A program made the translations under genes and the position numbers. This document shows positions 17,562 through 29,135 of a stretch of 64,000 nucleotides of DNA, piece by piece. The stretch is from Rugamonas sp. A1-17 (GTDB lineage Bacteria > Pseudomonadota > Gammaproteobacteria > Burkholderiales > Burkholderiaceae_D), in contig JAJLPB010000003.1 of NCBI GenBank assembly GCA_025548565.1, positions 555,251-619,250 of the forward strand, written 5' to 3'. Every line of letters starts with the position of its first letter. The stretch's first letter is position 1. The notes below the pieces were generated by a model that made no database searches, had not been told where the DNA came from, and was given only the letters and a program-made list of their open reading frames with translations.

Positions 17562-19549
17562 AGCCGCGCCTGAAGCGGTCCACCATCGCCGTGCTGTGCG
17601 CCGTGCCCTTGCTGGCCGCCGGCATCGCCGCCGCCGTGTCGTCCGCAGGCACCTCCGCCGCGCCGCCCACCGGCGCCGCGGCGGGCAACGCCGGTGCCGT
17701 GCGGACTCCGGCTCCCGCCACGCGCCCGGTGCTGCTGACCGGCGAAGTCGAAGCGCTGGACACACAAACCATCATCGTGCCGCCGTCGAATTCATCGCCG
17801 CTGGTGCTGCGCAACTTCGTGGCCGAGGGCACGCAGGTCAAGGCCGGCGACCTGGTGCTGCGCATCGAAACCGGCGGCGCCGCCAACATCGACCGCCTGA
17901 AGACCGAACTGGACCGCACCATCGCGCGCGTCGAACGCGACACCGCCACGCTTGAAGCGGGCGCCATCGACACCGAGAAAGCGCTGATCAGCGCCGAGGC
18001 CGCGCTGGCCAAGGCCAAGGTGGACGCGGCCTTGCCCAAGCTGCAGATCGCCGCGCTGAACTACGACCGCAACCAGGCCGAGCTGGACCGCGCCACCCGC
18101 GACCTGGCGGTCAAGCTCGAAGCGCGCGACAACTACCGGCAATCGGTGGTGCGCCGGCGCGAGGATGGCGAGCTGGAAGTGAAGAAACTGCAGATCAACC
18201 TGGCCTTCCAGACCGCCCAGCTCAGGCAGTCCGAAGTGCGCGCCGCGCGCGACGGCGTGGTGGTGCACGGCTACAGCCCGTGGAAGGGCGACCGCTTCGA
18301 GGAAGGCTCGTCGGCCTGGCCGGGCAACGCCGCCGGCGTGGTGCAGGGCAACGGCCAGATGGCGGTCACCGCCTGGGTGCTGGAGGCCGACCGTCCCTAC
18401 CTGACCGAAGGCCAGGAGCTCGGCCTGCGCTTCGACGCGCTGCCCGGCGCCGCGCTGACCGGCAAGATCCAGTCCATCACCAGCGCGCCGGAAGCGCGCG
18501 CCAGCTGGGGCAACGGGCGCTACTTCCGCGTCAGGATCGCCCTGCCGGAAGGCCACGGCCTGCCGCTGGTGGCGGGCATGAGCGTGTTTGCCGAACCGCA
18601 CGCAGCGGCAGCCGCCGCGCACAAGCCGGCCAGCGCCGCCGAGCCGCCCGCCATCGAAGGCGAGATCGCCTCGCGCCAGGCGCTGCCGGTATCGCCGCCG
18701 TCCATCCCGTATGTGTGGCAATACAAGCTGGCCAGCATCGCGCCCGAGGGCGCGCTGGTCGACGCCGGCCAGCCGATCGCGCAATTCGAATCGGGCGAGG
18801 TGACCACCCAGCTGATGCAGAACCAAGGCCAGCTGAGGGAAAAGCAACGCGCGCTGGAAAAGCTGCAGCTCGACCAGGCCGAGGCCGACCGCGCCGGCGA
18901 GCTGGCCGTGGCCGAGGCGCAAAGCAACGCCGAAAAGGCCGAGCGCAAAGCCAGCCAGCCGAAGGAACTGATACGCCGCGTCGACTACGACAAGCTGGTC
19001 ATCGAGCGCACGGAAAAGACCGCGCTGGCCAAGTTGACGGTCGAGCAGCGCGCCGTGCAGATCCGCGCGCGCCGCGCCGAGCTCACCGGCCTGCAGGCGG
19101 AAGTGGCGGACCTGCAACAGCAACTGGCCGCGCTGACCAGGGGCCAGGCCGCGCTGACCGTGCTGGCGCCGCGTAAGGGACTGGTGATGTACCGCACCAC
19201 CTTCTCGGGCGAGAAAGTCACCGTCGGCAGCCAGGTGTGGATGGGGCTGTCGGTCGCCACGCTGGCCGATCCGGACCAGCTGTACGTCAACGCCACCATC
19301 CCGGAGGCGCAGGCGTCGAACGTGCGCATCGGCCAGCAGGCCCGCGTGACCGTGCCGGGCACCAACCAGGCGCTGAGTGCGCACGTGGTGGCGCTGGGCC
19401 GCGCCTTCCACGGCAAATCCACCGCGCAATCGACCATCGTGCGCGATCTCGAACTGCAGTTTGACGGCGCGCCGGCCGGCCTCAAGCCGGGCGCCGCCGT
19501 GCAGGCGGTGCTGGTGGCCGACGCGCATGGCAAGGAACCCAAGCAATGA
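17558..19549 (+). CDS. Internally duplicated HlyD/MacA-type periplasmic adaptor
   Basis: An adaptor of 663 residues, nearly twice the usual size, because it contains two adaptor modules in series. Module 1 has a lipoyl half near 60-100 (VEALDTQTIIVPPS), a coiled coil (about 105-225), a second lipoyl half (ARDGVVVHGYSPWKG, about 228-250) and a beta-barrel (to about 345). After an Ala-rich linker (about 345-362), module 2 repeats the order: lipoyl half (about 365-405), coiled coil (about 410-530), lipoyl half (LAPRKGLVMYRTTFSG, about 533-555) and barrel (about 562-655). The N-terminus is a signal or anchor helix without lipobox. It overlaps the ATPase gene and the next adaptor gene by 4 bp on each side. 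The module reading rests on motif order seen by eye. Confidence 0.8.
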
Positions 19550-20748
19550 ACAAAACCTGCGTGGCATTGATGCTGCTGGCGCTGGCCGGCTGCGGCGGCG
19601 ACGCCTCGACCGCGCCCGGCGCGGTCGAAACCCTGGCCGCGCGGCCGTGGGCCGAAACGCTGACGGTGGACGGCGAAATCAAGGCCGCCGCCAGCACCGC
19701 GCTGGCCGTGCCGGGCAGCGGCTGGAGCAACCGCGTGCTGGTGGACATGGTGGCCGACGGCAGCGCCGTCCGCAAGGGCGACGTGCTGGCGCGCTTCGAC
19801 GCGCCGCAGGCGCGCATGGAGCTGTCGCAGGCCGAGCTGGAACTGCTGCGCAAGACCATCGCCGAAGCCGGCAACGCCGGCAACGCCTCCGTTGAGCGCA
19901 GCACGCTGGCCGGCGAGCGCGCCAAGGTCGAGGACGACCTCGGCCTGAGCCAGCGCTACGCCAAGGTCGACCTGACCATCTTCGCCCGCAACACCATCCT
20001 CGACGCGCTGGCCGACGTCGGCTTCCTCAGCACCAAGCGCCGCTACCTGGACTGGAAGGGCGGCCAGGCGCAGGCGCGCACGGCGGCGCAGGACGCGGTG
20101 CTGCACTCGCAGCGCGACAGCGTGACGCAGACGGCCAAGCGCAACCGCGACAGCCTGGACGCGCTGGAACTGGTGGCGCCGCACGACGGCGTGTTCCTGC
20201 TGGTGCCGCGCTGGGACGGCGCCAAGCCCGAGATCGGCTCCAACCAGTCGGCCGGGCAGGAGTTTGGCACGCTGCCGGACCTGCATCAGCTGGTGGCGCA
20301 CTTCACCGTGGCCGAGGGCCAGGCCTTCGGCTTGAAGGCCGGGCTGCCGGTGCAGGCGCGGCTGGCCGGCACTGGCACCGCGCTGACGCTGACCATCACC
20401 CGCGTCGGCAGCAGCGCCAGCACCACCTCCACCGATTCGCCGGTCAAGTACAGCGACTTTGACGCCGCCATCCCCAACGACGCCGCGCTCAAGCTGGGCC
20501 TGAAGCCGGGCCAGGCGCTGCGTGGCACCGTGCAGCTGGTGACGCGGCCGGCCGCGCTGACCGTGCCCAACCTGGCGCTGGTGCAGGAAGGGGCGGGCTA
20601 CGCCGTCTACACGGACGAGCAGGGCAAGCCGGTGCGGCACAAGATCGAGCTGGGCCAGCGCGGCCCGGTGCGTAGCGAACTCAAAAGCGGATTGACGGCC
20701 GGCGCGCGCATCGTGCTGCTGCCGCCGTCGACAGCGGTGAAATCATGA
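19546..20748 (+). CDS. Lipoprotein periplasmic adaptor of the ABC export system
   Basis: A second adaptor, 400 residues. A lipoprotein signal (LALAGC, lipidated C16) implies anchoring by acyl chains. The first lipoyl half includes VADGSAVRKGDVLARFD; a coiled coil spans about 85-185, and the return half is LVAPHDGVFLLVPRW. A barrel region and a C-terminal domain (RGTVQLVTRPAALTVPNLAL) follow, as in MacA. It overlaps the duplicated adaptor upstream and the permease downstream by 4 bp each (ATGA), so all four genes are coupled. Two different adaptors, one of them double, in a single ABC operon is unusual. It could form a mixed hexameric tube with the first adaptor; this is inference. Confidence 0.85.
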   Translation: MNKTCVALMLLALAGCGGDASTAPGAVETLAARPWAETLTVDGEIKAAASTALAVPGSGWSNRVLVDMVADGSAVRKGDVLARFDAPQARMELSQAELELLRKTIAEAGNAGNASVERSTLAGERAKVEDDLGLSQRYAKVDLTIFARNTILDALADVGFLSTKRRYLDWKGGQAQARTAAQDAVLHSQRDSVTQTAKRNRDSLDALELVAPHDGVFLLVPRWDGAKPEIGSNQSAGQEFGTLPDLHQLVAHFTVAEGQAFGLKAGLPVQARLAGTGTALTLTITRVGSSASTTSTDSPVKYSDFDAAIPNDAALKLGLKPGQALRGTVQLVTRPAALTVPNLALVQEGAGYAVYTDEQGKPVRHKIELGQRGPVRSELKSGLTAGARIVLLPPSTAVKS

Positions 20749-21977
20749 ATATGTCCTTGATACGGGAGGCCGTGACCGAACTGCTGCGGCGCAAGCTGCG
20801 CACCGGGCTCACGCTGCTGGGCATGATCTTCGGCGTGGCCGCCATCGTCGCCATGCTGGCGGTGGGCGAGGGCAGCAAGCGCGAGGCGCTGCGGCTGGTG
20901 GCCGAGCTGGGCCTGGATAATGTGCTCATCGAAAGCAAGGCCATCGAGCCCGAGCAGCTGAAGGAAATCCGCACGCGCTCGCTGGGCCTGTCCGCCGCCG
21001 ACGCCGACGCGGCGCTGTCGGTGGTGCCGGGCGCGCAATCGGTGGCGCTGAAAAAGGAAATCAAGGTCGACCAGCTGGTGTTGGGCGACAAGGTGGTGGC
21101 GGGCCGCGCCTATGCGGTATCGCCATCGTACGCGGCGCATGGCGGCCTGCAGGTGGCGACCGGCCGCTGGCTGGCGGCACAGGACGGCGCCACGCTGGCG
21201 CCGGTGTGCGTGGTCGGCGCGCGGCTGGCGCGCACCCTGTTCGGCGACGGCGCGGCGATCGGCCAGCGGGTCAAGCTCAACCACGTGTGGCTGGAAGTGG
21301 TCGGCGTGCTGGCCGACCGCGCGCAAAGCAAGTCCGACTTCGAGGGCGTCAAGCTGGGGCTGGATGACGAGCGCCTGTTCGTGGCATGGGAGACGGGGCG
21401 CGCGCGTTTCAGTTTCAAGCGCATCGAGGACGAGGTGGACGGCATCAGCGTGCGTCTGGGCGGCGGCGTGGCGCCCGACAGCGCGGCCCGCGTGCTGCAG
21501 GCATTGATCACGCAGCGCCACGGCGGCGCCGACGACACCAACCTGATCGTACCGATGGGCCTGTATCGCCAGAACCAGCAGACGCAGCGGATCTTCACTA
21601 TCGTCATGAGTTCGATCGCGGCGGTATCGTTGCTGGTGGGCGGCATCGGCATCATGAACATCATGCTGGCCAACGTGCTGGAGCGGCGGCGTGAAGTTGG
21701 CCTGAAGCGCGCGCTGGGCGCGCGGCGGCGGGACGTGATCGAACAATTCCTGGCCGAGGCCCTGGTGATCGCCGTCAGCGGCGCCCTGCTGGGCGTGGCG
21801 CTGGGCGCGATAGCCGCCTACAGCATCGCCGCATTGGCCGGTTGGTCGGTGGCCTGGTCACCATTGAGTTTGATCGTAGCGGTCCTGCTATGTGTCGGCG
21901 TAGGTCTGGCCTTCGGCGTCTTCCCCGCCCGCCAGGCCGCCGCCCTCGATCCTATCGCCGCCCTGCGCAGCGACTAA
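20745..21977 (+). CDS. MacB-like ABC transporter permease
   Basis: A permease of 410 residues with the FtsX/MacB plan. One membrane span sits near the N-terminus (about 20-40, preceded by LLRRKLRTGLTLLGMIFG), then a large periplasmic domain (about 45-270), then three spans (about 283-305, 335-360, 370-392). Before the second span lie residues matching the MacB core (GGIGIMNIMLANVLERRREVGLKRALGARR). Unlike E. coli MacB it lacks a fused ATPase domain, which is supplied by the first gene of the operon. It ends 6 bp before a long inverted repeat shared with the convergent hemB gene. A TolC-type outer-membrane partner is not encoded nearby. Confidence 0.9.
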   Translation: MNMSLIREAVTELLRRKLRTGLTLLGMIFGVAAIVAMLAVGEGSKREALRLVAELGLDNVLIESKAIEPEQLKEIRTRSLGLSAADADAALSVVPGAQSVALKKEIKVDQLVLGDKVVAGRAYAVSPSYAAHGGLQVATGRWLAAQDGATLAPVCVVGARLARTLFGDGAAIGQRVKLNHVWLEVVGVLADRAQSKSDFEGVKLGLDDERLFVAWETGRARFSFKRIEDEVDGISVRLGGGVAPDSAARVLQALITQRHGGADDTNLIVPMGLYRQNQQTQRIFTIVMSSIAAVSLLVGGIGIMNIMLANVLERRREVGLKRALGARRRDVIEQFLAEALVIAVSGALLGVALGAIAAYSIAALAGWSVAWSPLSLIVAVLLCVGVGLAFGVFPARQAAALDPIAALRSD

Positions 21978-21983
21978 ATAAAA

Positions 21984-22073
21984 TTGGGGTCAAGTCTGAC
22001 ATTCGGACACGAGCTCTGCAGTAGGCGCGTGCCTAGTGCAGAGCTCGTGTCCGAATGTCAGACTTGACCCCAA
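21984..22073. repeat. Long inverted repeat (37-bp perfect arms) between convergent genes
   Basis: The arms 21984-22020 and 22037-22073 are perfect reverse complements of 37 bp (outer end TTGGGGTCAAGTCTGACATT, inner end GAGCTCTGCA). The 16-nt centre itself can pair (TAGGC/GCCTA). It fills the space between the convergent permease and hemB stop codons, so it may act as a terminator in both directions. The same sequence recurs at 58251-58450, which makes it a dispersed family, perhaps REP/MITE-like. Confidence 0.9.
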
Positions 22074-22081
22074 ATTGCTTT

Positions 22082-23847
<1,766 letters not shown>

Positions 23848-23982
23848 GAGATGGGGGAAATGCAACAAAAGGGAGCAAATATGCTGGAAAGCTATTGTAC
23901 AATGAGTGGTTACGAAGTGTTGCCATAGCCACTGCTACTAGCCTGCGGCATACGTTCGACAAACTTTTTTGAGGGTGCTTGA

Positions 23983-24663
23983 ATGAATCGTGCGTTTTCA
24001 CCGTTTGTAAAATCCCTGTTGGTAGCCCTGCTGGCGGTTGCCGGCACCGCATCCGCCGCCGAAGAAAAAAAACCGGCCCACGCCGAAGCGGCAGCGCCCA
24101 AAGTCGATGCGGCCAAAGGCGGCACCCTGTTTGAAAACGGCGACACCGCGCGCGGCCTGCCGGCCTGCGTCTCCTGCCACGGCGCGGGCGGCAACTCCAC
24201 CATCACCGTCAACCCGAAACTGGCCGGCCAGCACGAAGGCTACCTGTACAAGCAGCTGGTGAACTTTTCCGGCCCGGAGCGGAATCAACCGGTCATGACC
24301 ACCTTCGCCAAAATGCTGACCGATGAGGAAAAGCACAATATCGCGGCCTGGCTGGCCACCCAGGCGCAAAAGCCTGGCGCGGCAAAGAACAAGGACACGG
24401 TTGAACTGGGCAAGAAGATTTATCGCGGCGGCATCGCCGAGAAGAACGTTCCTGCCTGCGCCAGCTGCCACGGCGCCGCCGGCGCCGGCATCCCGGTGCA
24501 ATATCCACGCATCGCCGGCCAGCACCAGGATTACACGGTAGCCCAGTTGGGCCTGTTCAAGGCCGACGGCCGCAAGAACAGCGCGCAGATGACCACCATC
24601 GCCAAGCGCATGTCGGAAGAAGAAATGAAAGCCGTGGCGGATTACGTCGCCGGCTTGAAATAA
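23983..24663 (+). CDS. Di-haem cytochrome c4
   Basis: A periplasmic electron carrier of 226 residues. The signal peptide ends at about residue 25 (GTASAA). It has two cytochrome c domains, each with a CxxCH haem site: C62-V-S-C65-H66 and C159-A-S-C162-H163. Probable axial methionines lie in QPVMTTF and AQMTTI. The duplicated layout and the spacing are those of cytochrome c4, which passes electrons to terminal oxidases. It is directly followed by the resB-ccsB cytochrome c assembly genes, a link that makes functional sense, but two terminator-like hairpins separate the transcripts. Ala/Lys-rich linker residues 26-45 follow the signal peptide. Confidence 0.95.
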   Translation: MNRAFSPFVKSLLVALLAVAGTASAAEEKKPAHAEAAAPKVDAAKGGTLFENGDTARGLPACVSCHGAGGNSTITVNPKLAGQHEGYLYKQLVNFSGPERNQPVMTTFAKMLTDEEKHNIAAWLATQAQKPGAAKNKDTVELGKKIYRGGIAEKNVPACASCHGAAGAGIPVQYPRIAGQHQDYTVAQLGLFKADGRKNSAQMTTIAKRMSEEEMKAVADYVAGLK

Positions 24664-24708
24664 GAACAGCTGGCCGCGCCCTCGGGTTGCGGTGCAACTG
24701 ATAGTGCA

Positions 24709-24743
24709 TAAAGGGCGGCAGCGTAAGCGGGCTGCCCTTTTTG
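24709..24743 (+). terminator. Terminator-like hairpin after cytochrome c4
   Basis: GGCAGC and GCTGCC pair around a short loop with flanking AAAG/CTTT, and a T-run follows (24738-24742). The stem has a bulge. It lies about 45 bp past the cytochrome c4 stop. Confidence 0.5.
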
Positions 24744-24748
24744 TTGTT

Positions 24749-24772
24749 ATGCTGCCCCCAGCATATTTTTTT
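24749..24772 (+). terminator. Intrinsic terminator just upstream of resB
   Basis: ATGCTG (24749-24754) and CAGCAT (24759-24764) form a perfect stem with a 4-nt loop, followed by A and seven Ts. It ends 14 bp before the resB start codon, so it either ends read-through from cytochrome c4 or attenuates the ccs operon. Confidence 0.75.
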
Positions 24773-24786
24773 GAGATCGTTCCAGC

Positions 24787-26880
24787 ATGAGCAGCAGCCC
24801 CAGCACCACCGGCATCGAACTGAAGACCCGCCGCCCCGTCGTCGGCGAACTGGTCGAATTGATATCCTCCATGCGCTTCGCCATCGCGCTGCTGGCGATG
24901 ATCGCCATCGCCGCCATCGTCGGCACCGTCATGAAGCAGGGCGAGGCCACCAATAACTACATCAACCAGTTCGGCCCGTTCTGGTTCGAGGTGTTCGGCA
25001 AGCTGGGCCTGTACACCGTGTACTCGGCCTGGTGGTTCCTGCTGCTGATGGCCACGCTGGTGACGTCGACCACGCTGTGCATCGTGCGCAACGCGCCCAA
25101 GATGCTCAAGGACATGCGCAGCTGGCGCGAGAACGTGCGCGAGAATTCGTTGCTGAATTTCCACCATAAAATGCAGTGGCGTTCGCCGCTGGCGCGCGCC
25201 GCGCTGGCGCAGCAAACCGCGGCCCGCCTGGCGGATTCCGGCTACAAGGTCAAGCTGGTGGACAAGGACAACGGCACGCTGGTGGCGGCCAAGCGCGGCG
25301 CGGCCAACAAGTTCGGCTATATCTTCGCGCACACCGCCATCGTGGTCATCTGCATCGGCGGCCTGCTCGATTCGGACGTGCCGATCCGCCTGCAGGAATG
25401 GTTCCTCGGCAAAGTGCCGTTCAACGGCAGCGGCTTGATCTCGGCGGTGCCGGCGCAGAGCCGCCTGGGCCTGGGCAATCCCACCTTCCGCGGCAACACC
25501 ATGATCCCTGAAGGCTCGACCAGCGACAGCGCCATCATCACCCGCCCCGATGGCGTCCTGATCCAGGACCTGCCATTCACCATCAAGCTGAAAAAATTCA
25601 ACATTGATTTTTACACCACCGGCATGCCCAAGCTGTTCGCCAGCGAGGTCGAGGTGCGCGACCACGCCAGCGGCGAGGTGGTCAAGGCCGTCATCGAGGT
25701 CAACAAGCCCTTGCTGTACAAGGGCCTGGCGATCTACCAGTCCAGCTTTGACGACGGCGGCAGCAAGCTCAAGCTGAGCGGCTACCCGATGGTCGGCAGC
25801 GGCACCGCCAAGTTCGACATCGCAGGCGAGGTCGGCAGCAGCACCGCGATGGGCGACGCCTACACCGTCGAATGGTCGGGCTTCCGTCCGTTCAACGTCG
25901 AGAACCTGGCCGCCTCGCAGGACGCGCGCGCGGTCACCAAGGGCAAGAGCCTGGAAGAGCAGTTCGCCAACAGCCTCGACAAGCACACCGGCTCGGCCGG
26001 CCGCAACGCCAACAACAAGGACCTGAAGAACGTCGGCCCCAGCGTGACCTACAAGCTGCGCGACAAGACCGGCCAGGCGCGCGAATACCAGAACTACATG
26101 CAGCCGGTGACGGTGGATGGCGCCACGGTGTTCCTGGCCGGCATGCGCGTCAACCCGTCCGACCCGTTCAGCTTCCTGCGCATCCCGGCCGACGACGCCC
26201 ACAGCGTGACCGAATGGATGCGCCTGCGCGCCGCCCTCAACGACCCGGCCCTGCGCGCCGCCGCCGCCAAGCGCTACGCCGAGCGCGCCACGCCGCAGTC
26301 GCCCAACGGCGACGCGCTGCGCGGCCAATTGCAAGCCTCGGCCGACAAGAGCCTGACCATCTTCGCCGGCAACGACAAGGCGGCCGGCTTCGTCGCCATC
26401 TCGCGCTTCCTGGAGAAGATCCCGGCCGCCGAACAGGAAAAGGCCGCCGACGTGTTCATGAAGATCCTCAACGGCAGCCTGTGGGACCTGTGGCAGGCCG
26501 CGCGCGCCAAGGACGGCCTGGAGCCGGTCAGCGCCGACGAGGCCCACGCCCGCTTCCTGCAACTGTCCACCAACGCCTTGTCGGACGCCTACTTCTACGG
26601 CGCCCCGGTCTACCTGCAGCTGGACGACTTCACCCAGGTCCAGGCCTCGGTGTTCCAGGTCACCCGTTCGCCGGGCAAGAAGGTGGTCTATCTGGGCTGC
26701 GTATTCCTGGTGCTGGGTGTATTCTCGATGTTTTACATCCGCGAACGCCGCCTGTGGGTGTGGATCAAGGACGACGGCGCCGGCGCCGAGGCGCTGATGG
26801 CCATGAGCACCCAGCGCAAAACGCTGGACTTCGAACGCGAGTTTGAAACTTTGAAAGAAAAGCTGCCGCAATCGGCGTAA
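24787..26880 (+). CDS. resB: Cytochrome c biogenesis protein ResB (Ccs1)
   Basis: One half of the system II cytochrome c synthase, which delivers haem across the inner membrane and attaches it to CxxCH motifs. The product has 697 residues. Membrane spans are visible at about 28-48 (FAIALLAMIAIAAIVGTV), about 75-95, about 175-195 (HTAIVVICIGGLL) and near the C-terminus (about 635-655, VVYLGCVFLVLGVFSMFYI). A large periplasmic domain lies between the third and fourth spans, as in the family. The partner CcsB follows 25 bp downstream. No strong ribosome site precedes the ATG, and a terminator lies just upstream. Clients in this window include cytochrome c4. Confidence 0.94.
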   Translation: MSSSPSTTGIELKTRRPVVGELVELISSMRFAIALLAMIAIAAIVGTVMKQGEATNNYINQFGPFWFEVFGKLGLYTVYSAWWFLLLMATLVTSTTLCIVRNAPKMLKDMRSWRENVRENSLLNFHHKMQWRSPLARAALAQQTAARLADSGYKVKLVDKDNGTLVAAKRGAANKFGYIFAHTAIVVICIGGLLDSDVPIRLQEWFLGKVPFNGSGLISAVPAQSRLGLGNPTFRGNTMIPEGSTSDSAIITRPDGVLIQDLPFTIKLKKFNIDFYTTGMPKLFASEVEVRDHASGEVVKAVIEVNKPLLYKGLAIYQSSFDDGGSKLKLSGYPMVGSGTAKFDIAGEVGSSTAMGDAYTVEWSGFRPFNVENLAASQDARAVTKGKSLEEQFANSLDKHTGSAGRNANNKDLKNVGPSVTYKLRDKTGQAREYQNYMQPVTVDGATVFLAGMRVNPSDPFSFLRIPADDAHSVTEWMRLRAALNDPALRAAAAKRYAERATPQSPNGDALRGQLQASADKSLTIFAGNDKAAGFVAISRFLEKIPAAEQEKAADVFMKILNGSLWDLWQAARAKDGLEPVSADEAHARFLQLSTNALSDAYFYGAPVYLQLDDFTQVQASVFQVTRSPGKKVVYLGCVFLVLGVFSMFYIRERRLWVWIKDDGAGAEALMAMSTQRKTLDFEREFETLKEKLPQSA

Positions 26881-26905
26881 GCTGGAACGGCCACGGAGAG
26901 AAATG

Positions 26906-28060
26906 ATGGAACTGACGCAATCGACCCAAACCTATACCCAGGCGCCCGGCTACTTCAAGCGCCTGACCGCGTTCGACTGGGTGTTCGCGCTGGCGCTGCT
27001 GGCGGGCTCGCTGTTCGGCCTGAGCCGCTACGGCCACTACATGGACATCTACGAAAAAGGCATCCTGCTGGCCGCCGCGCCAACGTTTGCCGCGCTGGGC
27101 TGGCACTGGAAGCCGGCGCGCTGGCTGATGCCGCTGGTGGCCCTGCTGGCGCTGGGCGCGATCGCCATGTACGCCGGCGAGCTGGACAATGGCACCAAGA
27201 AATTCTGGCTGCGCATGATGCTGTCGAGCCAGTCCGCGATTCTGTGGATGAGCGTGATGTTCTGCCTGTCGACCTTGTTCTACGTGATCGGCTCGGCGGC
27301 ACGTTCCGAATCGGCCTTCAGCATCGGCTCCAAGCTGTGCTGGGCCGCCGTGGTGCTGGGCCTGACCGGCATGATGGTGCGCTGGTACGAGTCCTACCTG
27401 ATCGGCACCGACGTCGGCCACATTCCGGTGTCGAACCTGTATGAAGTGTTTATCCTGTTTTCGCTGATCACCGCGATGTTCTACCTGTATTTCGAACAGC
27501 GCTACGCCACCCGCCAGCTGGGCGCCTTCGTCACGCTGGTCATCACCGCCGCGATCGGCTTCCTGTTCTGGTACACCACTTCGCGCGACGCCGCCGACAT
27601 CCAGCCGCTGCTGCCGGCGCTGCAAAGCTGGTGGATGAAGATCCACGTGCCGGCCAACTTCATCGGCTACGGCAACTTCGCGCTGGCCGCGATGGTGGCG
27701 GCTGCCTATCTGCTGAAAACCTCGGGCCGCCTGGTGGACCGCCTGCCGTCGGAAGAGGTGCTGGACGACGTCATGTACAAGGCCATCTCGGCCGGCTTCG
27801 CCTTCTTCACCATCGCCACCATCCTCGGTGCGCTGTGGGCGGCCGAGGCGTGGGGCGGCTACTGGTCGTGGGATCCGAAGGAAACCTGGGCGCTGATCGT
27901 CTGGCTGAACTACGCGGCCTGGCTGCACATGCGCCTGATGACGGGCCTGCGCGGCCGTCCAGCGGCCTGGTGGGCGCTGGTGGGCCTGCTGGTGACCACC
28001 TTCGCCTTCCTGGGCGTGAATATGTTCCTGTCCGGTTTGCATTCCTACGGCAAGTTGTAA
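26906..28060 (+). CDS. ccsB: System II cytochrome c biogenesis protein CcsB (CcsA/ResC family)
   Basis: The second subunit of the haem lyase. The 384-residue product is nearly all membrane, with about eight spans. It carries the tryptophan-rich haem-handling signature WGGYWSWDPKETWALIVWL (about 316-334). Conserved His residues occur near spans 3 and 8 (for example HVPANFIGYG and WLHMRL). Names differ between lineages: this protein is called CcsB in betaproteobacteria but is homologous to CcsA/ResC. The start at 26906 has the better spacing from GGAG (26895-26898); the adjacent ATG at 26903 would add one Met. It follows resB and precedes msrP by 93 bp. Confidence 0.94.
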   Translation: MELTQSTQTYTQAPGYFKRLTAFDWVFALALLAGSLFGLSRYGHYMDIYEKGILLAAAPTFAALGWHWKPARWLMPLVALLALGAIAMYAGELDNGTKKFWLRMMLSSQSAILWMSVMFCLSTLFYVIGSAARSESAFSIGSKLCWAAVVLGLTGMMVRWYESYLIGTDVGHIPVSNLYEVFILFSLITAMFYLYFEQRYATRQLGAFVTLVITAAIGFLFWYTTSRDAADIQPLLPALQSWWMKIHVPANFIGYGNFALAAMVAAAYLLKTSGRLVDRLPSEEVLDDVMYKAISAGFAFFTIATILGALWAAEAWGGYWSWDPKETWALIVWLNYAAWLHMRLMTGLRGRPAAWWALVGLLVTTFAFLGVNMFLSGLHSYGKL

Positions 28061-28153
28061 ACGCAATGTGAACTTTTGCCGCCCAAGATTAGTGTAAGGT
28101 TCAGGCTATAGCCGCGACCAAGTCTCAACCTTGCACAAATCTTTGGAGTCAGC

Positions 28154-29131
28154 ATGCTGATCAAGCGTAGCCCCAACGGCATCGAGTTGCCGTTTTCATC
28201 AGAAATCACGCCGCGCGAAGTGTACGAATCGCGCCGCAACTTCATGAAGCAGATCGCCACCGGCGCCCTCGGCGGCGCCGCGCTGCTGGAGATGGCCAAC
28301 CGCGAAGCCTTCGCGCAAGGCGTCAATCCCAAGCTGGCCGCCAAGCTCAATCCGTCCTACTCGGCGCTCGACAAGCATACGCCGTACAAGGATGCGACCA
28401 GCTACAACAACTTCTACGAATTCGGCACCGACAAGAGCGAACCGGCCATGTACGCCGGCACGCTGAAGACCCGGCCGTGGACGGTGTCCATCGAGGGCGA
28501 GGTCAACAAGCCGATGACGCTGGACATCGATGCGCTGCTGAAGCTGGCGCCGCTGGAGGAGCGCGTCTACCGCCTGCGCTGCGTCGAGGGCTGGTCGATG
28601 GTTATTCCGTGGATCGGTTATTCGTTCTCCGAGATCATCAAGAAGGTCGAGCCGACCGGCAACGCCAAGTATGTGGAATTCATCTCGCTGGCCGACAAGA
28701 AGCAGATGCCGGGCGTGGGCAGCCGCGTGCTGCAATGGCCGTACACCGAAGGCTTGCGCATCGACGAGGCCAACCATCCGCTGGCCTTGCTGACGCTGGG
28801 CATGTACGGCGAAACGCTGGCCAACCAGAACGGCGCGCCGGTGCGCATGGCGCTGCCGTGGAAGTACGGCTTCAAGTCGGCCAAGTCCATCGTCAAGATC
28901 CGCTTCGTCAAGGAGCAGCCGCGCACGTCGTGGAATCTGTCGGCGCCGAACGAGTACGGCTTCTATTCGAACGTCAATCCGGACGTGGACCACCCGCGCT
29001 GGTCGCAGGCGTCCGAGCGCCGCATCGGCGAGGACGGCTTCCTGGCCCGCAAGCGCAAGACGCTGATGTTCAACGGCTATGCCGACGTCGCGCCGCTGTA
29101 TGCGGGCATGGACCTGAAGAAGTTTTTCTAA
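28154..29131 (+). CDS. msrP: Protein-methionine-sulfoxide reductase, molybdopterin subunit MsrP (YedY)
   Basis: MsrP repairs oxidised methionines in periplasmic proteins with a molybdopterin cofactor. The product has 325 residues. A twin-arginine signal (S-R27-R28-NFMK, then a hydrophobic stretch ending AFAQG) shows export in folded form through Tat. The molybdenum-ligating Cys is C143 ([14 protein letters not shown]). Other family residues are seen at [10 protein letters not shown] and [20 protein letters not shown] lies 7 nt before the ATG. The gene ends 4 bp before msrQ, its membrane haem partner. The position beside the cytochrome c assembly genes may reflect a shared envelope redox theme. 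Confidence 0.96.
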   Translation: MLIKRSPNGIELPFSSEITPREVYESRRNFMKQIATGALGGAALLEMANREAFAQGVNPKLAAKLNPSYSALDKHTPYKDATSYNNFYEFGTDKSEPAMYAGTLKTRPWTVSIEGEVNKPMTLDIDALLKLAPLEERVYRLRCVEGWSMVIPWIGYSFSEIIKKVEPTGNAKYVEFISLADKKQMPGVGSRVLQWPYTEGLRIDEANHPLALLTLGMYGETLANQNGAPVRMALPWKYGFKSAKSIVKIRFVKEQPRTSWNLSAPNEYGFYSNVNPDVDHPRWSQASERRIGEDGFLARKRKTLMFNGYADVAPLYAGMDLKKFF

Positions 29132-29135
29132 GCGT

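Noticed and set aside
23998..26871. A 957-codon minus-strand frame opposite cytochrome c4 and resB
   Set aside because: It spans two good genes and their terminators and shows no domain or plausible start; it is a GC-bias artefact.
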